6,549 bases of DNA, from NCBI GenBank assembly GCA_017515945.1, contig JAFWDX010000076.1, positions 1-6,549 of the forward strand. Reading direction: 5' to 3'. The notes under the pieces were generated by a model. That model did no database searches. It was not told the origin of the DNA and saw only the letters and a program-made list of their open reading frames with translations. The translations under genes and the position numbers were made by a program. The DNA comes from Blautia sp. GTDB taxonomy: Bacteria; Bacillota; Clostridia; Lachnospirales; Lachnospiraceae. Position 1 is the first letter of the stretch, and every line of letters begins with the position of its first letter. Positions 5,378 through 6,549 of the stretch are shown here, piece by piece.

Positions 5378-6478
5378 ATGGGCTGGACATATGTGGTCAT
5401 GCATCTGCGGCGCGAAGTGGCTGAGATCTGTGAAGATGGCCAATGCCGGATCCTGGAACCGGATTTTCTTCCTTATAATTTATACCTGGAGGAGGATTCT
5501 GATCTGGATGCCCGGGTAAATAATCTGAGCAATTTTTATTATTGGTGTGCAACGCGGGTGCTGCCTGTGGACCGGACATTCGTCAAGGAAATTCTGAATG
5601 CGGTGGGAGCCGGACAGGGCACAACAGACAGGGACAGGGCCAGGATTGCGCTTTCTTACCATTGCGTGACGCTCACGGATGTATTCTGGGTAAAGAAAGC
5701 CGGTGAGTCTGTTTGTTTCGAGGATATAAATCTTTATGAACAATCCCTCTCGGACGCGTTTGTCGGCGTCAGCCTTTTCGGCAGGTCCCTGACTCTGGAA
5801 AATGAAAAGCTGCTCCGGTGGGAAGATACAGCAGGCGATATTTCTACGCGGGGGGCAGTGCCAAAGGCGTGGATCAAAAGGGACGGTATCTTTTATCTGC
5901 TCAAGGATGGGGGCATTCGGGATGTGGAGGCTGAATTGCGGGCCAGCAGGATCATAAGATGCTTCAAAATTGATCAGGTGTATTATGAACCGTATGAGTT
6001 TGAAGGCGCATCCGTCAGTATCAGCAGACTGATCACATCCCTGGACAAAAGCATTGTGCCCATGGAATTTACGGAAATATATGCGCTCAATCATGATACT
6101 TCACGCGTTGAAATGATTGAAAAATATGATCTGTATGGTTTCCATATGATGAATATTGTGGATTATCTGGTCGGTAATACGGACAGGCATTGGGGAAACT
6201 GGGGATTTGAGATTGACAACAGGACAAATCTTCCGACGAAACTGCATGCTCTGATGGATTTCAATAAGGCTTTTCTGGGGTATGATCATCTGGAAGGAGC
6301 CAGATGCATGACGACAACAGACAGGGTCAGCCAGATGGAGGCTGCGCTCCGCGGTGTACACTGTGTCGGACTCAATCAGACCGGCGAAGTGAAAAGGGAA
6401 TGGTTTTCCTGTGAAGCTGAGTGGCAGATGTTTAACCGCAGGCTTGAGGTGCTGAGAAGCCAGCTTTATGGAACGTAA
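5378..6478 (+). CDS. HipA-fold protein kinase-like protein (stand-alone, HipA/CtkA-like)
   Basis: Predicted cytosolic Ser/Thr kinase of the HipA fold, 366 residues. Motifs in order: STRGAVPKAW at 156-165, which aligns with the HipA P-loop SIAGAQEK so that S156 matches the autophosphorylated Ser150; FYLLKDGG at 172-179, whose K176 fits the ATP-binding Lys; the acidic helix EAELRASR at 184-191; catalytic loop GNTDRHWGNWGFEID at 266-280 with D269 and N274; and metal-binding LMDFNKAF at 292-299 with D294. All core catalytic residues seem present. The N-terminal 130 or so residues match nothing I recognise. The ATG at 5378 follows GAGG at 5367-5370, which overlaps the dehydrogenase stop codon (9 bp between genes), so the two are probably translationally coupled. 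No HipB-like DNA-binding antitoxin is upstream; only 71 bp downstream are visible. It could be a toxin-type kinase, a CtkA-like kinase or a regulator of its operon partner; substrate unknown. Confidence 0.72.
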   Translation: MGWTYVVMHLRREVAEICEDGQCRILEPDFLPYNLYLEEDSDLDARVNNLSNFYYWCATRVLPVDRTFVKEILNAVGAGQGTTDRDRARIALSYHCVTLTDVFWVKKAGESVCFEDINLYEQSLSDAFVGVSLFGRSLTLENEKLLRWEDTAGDISTRGAVPKAWIKRDGIFYLLKDGGIRDVEAELRASRIIRCFKIDQVYYEPYEFEGASVSISRLITSLDKSIVPMEFTEIYALNHDTSRVEMIEKYDLYGFHMMNIVDYLVGNTDRHWGNWGFEIDNRTNLPTKLHALMDFNKAFLGYDHLEGARCMTTTDRVSQMEAALRGVHCVGLNQTGEVKREWFSCEAEWQMFNRRLEVLRSQLYGT

Positions 6479-6496
6479 GGTATAGTGCTAAGGAGA

Positions 6497-6511
6497 CGGG
6501 GTCTGGCCCCG
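6497..6511. repeat. Short GC-rich REP-like hairpin after the kinase gene
   Basis: CGGGG (6497-6501) and CCCCG (6507-6511) form a 5-bp stem around TCTGG, 18 bp after the kinase stop codon. No U-run follows, so an intrinsic terminator is unlikely. The GACGGGG...CCCCGGGAAC context is loosely like REP half-sites and like the ACGGGGACAGGTTCC arm core at 4178-4317, but too short to assign. The remaining bases to 6549 hold no gene that I can support. Confidence 0.35.
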
Positions 6512-6549
6512 GGAACAAAGCGTGAATAAAGCATGGACAGGATATGAAC

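Noticed and set aside
6533..6549. Start of another gene at the right edge (ATG 6533 or 6544)
   Set aside because: ATG 6533 meets a stop after four codons, and ATG 6544 has only six bases left with no well-spaced ribosome site.

Overview
The window looks like chromosomal DNA from a low-to-mid-GC Firmicute, most likely a Lachnospiraceae/Clostridium-cluster-XIVa-type gut anaerobe. The reasons are strong GGAGG-type ribosome sites, good sigma-A promoters with 17-bp spacers, an Amidase_3 enzyme with C-terminal Trp/Tyr/Gly-rich wall-binding repeats, and many short palindromic intergenic repeats. This placement is inference from style; no rRNA or marker gene is present.

Layout. Positions 1-174 form one near-continuous long palindrome, followed by a C-rich tract and three helically phased CACTTRAA boxes upstream of a sigma-A promoter. 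This promoter drives a uridine kinase gene (347-991, +). A secreted or membrane-anchored calcineurin-like phosphoesterase (1046-2377, +) follows at 54 bp and is probably co-transcribed; its start region overlaps degenerate copies of a repeat. Positions 2378-2792 carry no convincing gene but hold a three-copy repeat array, one copy inverted and two direct with a 120-bp period. A bidirectional terminator at 2785-2837 separates this from a convergent N-acetylmuramoyl-L-alanine amidase gene (2841-4100, -).

The amidase and the next operon are divergent. Between their promoters lies a 140-bp element (4178-4317) with 30-bp terminal inverted repeats that match at 29 of 30 positions. The rightward operon encodes a D-2-hydroxyacid dehydrogenase (4412-5368, +) and, 9 bp later, a HipA-fold protein kinase-like protein (5378-6478, +) with no HipB-type partner visible. 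A short REP-like GC hairpin follows and the window ends with no supported further gene.

How the genes work together: uridine salvage, a surface phosphoesterase and a wall amidase are ordinary housekeeping and envelope functions without an obvious shared pathway. The most unusual content is the non-coding repeat architecture (at least three distinct palindromic or repeat families in 6.5 kb) and the tight pairing of a metabolic dehydrogenase with a stand-alone HipA-like kinase. I do not see a clear defence island, CRISPR array, transposase, or RNA gene.
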